A stretch of DNA of 64,000 nucleotides from Cyclobacterium xiamenense. Its GTDB lineage: Bacteria; Bacteroidota; Bacteroidia; Cytophagales; Cyclobacteriaceae. The translations under genes and the position numbers were made by a program. Shown in pieces: positions 62,931 through 64,000 of the stretch. Positions within the stretch are counted from its first letter, which is position 1. Each line of letters opens with the position of its first letter. The notes beneath the pieces are model-generated. The model was not told the origin of the DNA and did no database searches. It was given only the letters and a program-made list of their open reading frames with translations. The stretch is taken from contig NZ_WIOK01000007.1 of NCBI RefSeq assembly GCF_009467825.1, positions 1-64,000 of the forward strand. The letters are read 5' to 3'.

Positions 62931-63590
62931 ATGAAAAGGATTATTCTTGTAGGAGCTGGAGGACATGCTGCTGAATTGTACGAGTACATCGCGTATGCGA
63001 ATGCTGTCCGTTCGTCGAGTATGCGTATGGAGGTAGTCGGAATCATTGACGACAATCCACAAAATTACGAGGAATATGCCTATGAGGCTCCATTTCTTGG
63101 GTCGATTCGTTCGCATGTTCCGGAATCCGGGGTTCAGTACCTCCTGGGAATCGCCAATCTGAAATACCGGGAAGGTTTGGTTCGTTCCTTGCAAGAAAGA
63201 GGAGCAGCGTTCACCCGCTTTATTCACCCCATGGCCTTTGTTTCAAAATCAGCCTACATTGGCCAGGGTGTGGTCATCGCTCCCAATGTGACGATTGGGC
63301 CACTGGCAAAAATTGGCGATTTTACCCTCGTAAACAGCCGGTGTAGTATTGCCCACAATACACTAGTCGGTAGGTACAATTTTTTAAGTCCAAACGTATG
63401 CTTTTCAGGGCATACTGCAGTTGGTGACAGCAATATGTTTGGTATCAACAGCGCCACGATCCCGGGAATACGGGTCGGTTCCCGAAACAAAATAATGGCG
63501 GGACTCACACTCGTCCACTCCATTGGAGACGATCAAGCAGTATTCTATCGGTACAAAGAACGCATCCTGATGCCAGTTTTGGACAAATAA
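62931..63590 (+). CDS. NeuD/PglD-type sugar acetyltransferase
   Basis: This 219-residue protein has an N-terminal nucleotide-sugar-binding Rossmann-like domain (IILVGAGGHAAELYEYIA, VVGIIDDNPQN) and a C-terminal left-handed beta-helix (FVSKSAYIGQGVVIAPNVTI, AHNTLVGRYNFLSPNV, HTAVGDSNMFGINSAT). PglD/NeuD/PerB enzymes acetylate UDP-4-amino sugars or sialic-acid-type sugars. Placed after the ACP-KAS III-SDR set, it might instead use the acyl-ACP made there to acylate a 4-amino sugar. That donor switch is a hypothesis. Confidence 0.88.
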   Translation: MKRIILVGAGGHAAELYEYIAYANAVRSSSMRMEVVGIIDDNPQNYEEYAYEAPFLGSIRSHVPESGVQYLLGIANLKYREGLVRSLQERGAAFTRFIHPMAFVSKSAYIGQGVVIAPNVTIGPLAKIGDFTLVNSRCSIAHNTLVGRYNFLSPNVCFSGHTAVGDSNMFGINSATIPGIRVGSRNKIMAGLTLVHSIGDDQAVFYRYKERILMPVLDK

Positions 63591-63714
63591 GACCCGTGCA
63601 AATCCCCGATTTTTGGTTTCTGAAATTTTAGGCTGCGCTTTATTTACCTATTATTTCACTTGACAAACCTATCTAAAGACCAGTCTGATTTATTGCCTAC
63701 CTTCAAAATAAAAA

Positions 63715-64000
63715 ATGGAAAGGTTGAGTTTGGATTTTCAGGACGTGTCGGTGCGAAACGGAGTTGAGGTGGTTCCTTTTGAAAATACATCCCTCGTGGA
63801 AGAATTGGCCAAAAAACACGAAATGATAATTTTAGGTTCAGAGTACTTGTTCAAGATGAATGTGCAGGAAGTGAGGCATTCCGAAACGGCTTTTTACCAC
63901 GACTTTAAGAATTGGGTGAGCTACGTACTGTTCGCAGGGATCATCAAGCTCGCCTTGAAAAAGTCGAAAATCGACCTCAAGATCGGACTTTCGCTTGTCG
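63715..64000 (+). CDS. Unidentified protein, truncated by the window end
   Basis: An open frame from an ATG at 63715 continues past the last base, giving 95 residues so far (MERLSLDFQDVSVRNGVEVV ... KSKIDLKIGLSLV). It has no signal peptide or membrane helix in this part. I do not recognise a family; the DLKIGLSL ending could be entering an actin-like ATPase or similar fold, but that is a guess. The 124 bases before it, after the last glycan gene, suggest that it starts a new transcription unit outside the locus. Confidence 0.6.
   Translation, partial: MERLSLDFQDVSVRNGVEVVPFENTSLVEELAKKHEMIILGSEYLFKMNVQEVRHSETAFYHDFKNWVSYVLFAGIIKLALKKSKIDLKIGLSLV

Noticed and set aside
1-64000. CRISPR array, tRNA/rRNA genes, transposase or integrase genes
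   Set aside because: I saw no regularly spaced repeats, no clover-leaf or rRNA signature sequence and no DDE or tyrosine-recombinase protein in any frame.

Overview
The window is one long, almost entirely plus-strand surface-polysaccharide locus from a member of the Bacteroidota. I base that on the mix of families (LytTR regulator, Wza/BY-kinase pair opening the locus, tandem FdtA-type cupins, FemAB-like acyltransferase, EpsG-like polymerase, ESDDWG-type polysaccharide deacetylases), the scarcity of Shine-Dalgarno sites, and many short overlaps and non-ATG starts. I cannot name the genus. No rRNA, tRNA, CRISPR array or intact insertion sequence is visible.

Layout. 1-6.7 kb: membrane-anchored UDP-HexNAc 4,6-dehydratase, orphan LytTR response regulator, a small reverse-strand membrane protein, then the Wza-like exporter and Wzc-like tyrosine kinase whose tail is a (Gly-Tyr)12 hexanucleotide repeat. 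7-13 kb: dTDP-3-amino-3,6-dideoxyhexose genes (rmlA, two FdtA-like cupins, FemAB-like acyltransferase, a decayed aminotransferase, GNAT, hexapeptide acyltransferase, FdtB-like aminotransferase). 12.9-15.1 kb: Wzm/Wzt ABC exporter. 15-21.4 kb: pseudaminic-acid-type genes pseB, pseC, pseF, pseH, a second GNAT, a sugar formyltransferase and pseI; no pseG is seen. 21.4-25.7 kb: an AT-rich cassette (acyl carrier protein, AMP-forming ligase, SDR, AAC(3)-fold acyltransferase, DUF4910 aminopeptidase-like protein), followed by a decayed copy of the pseI 3' half. 26.4-34.4 kb: seven transferase-type genes plus one internally deleted duplicate. 34.6-40.5 kb: a complete CDP-3,6-dideoxyhexose cassette plus a candidate transferase. 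40.7-57.8 kb: more glycosyltransferases, an EpsG-like polymerase, two paralogous deacetylases, CapA-like protein, asparagine synthase, ATP-grasp ligase, MBOAT/SGNH acylation pair, and a PglC/WcaJ-type initiating sugar-phosphate transferase. 57.9-63.6 kb: YdcF-like protein, AcpS, a GT4, then ACP, KAS III, SDR and a NeuD/PglD-type acetyltransferase. The last gene runs off the window.

Together these genes would make several rare activated sugars (dTDP-3-amino sugar, CMP-pseudaminate-type sugar, CDP-3,6-dideoxyhexose), assemble them on a lipid carrier, decorate them with acetyl, formyl, longer acyl and possibly amide groups, and export the product. Two separate ACP-based acylation modules plus a local AcpS suggest that unusual acyl groups are built on the spot.

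The locus also carries visible recombination scars: a pseI remnant, a glycosyltransferase duplicate with a 106-codon in-frame deletion, a decayed aminotransferase, a hexapeptide-acyltransferase remnant and an SGNH remnant. Several of these border AT-rich cassettes, as expected if modules are swapped in beside partial copies of neighbouring genes.
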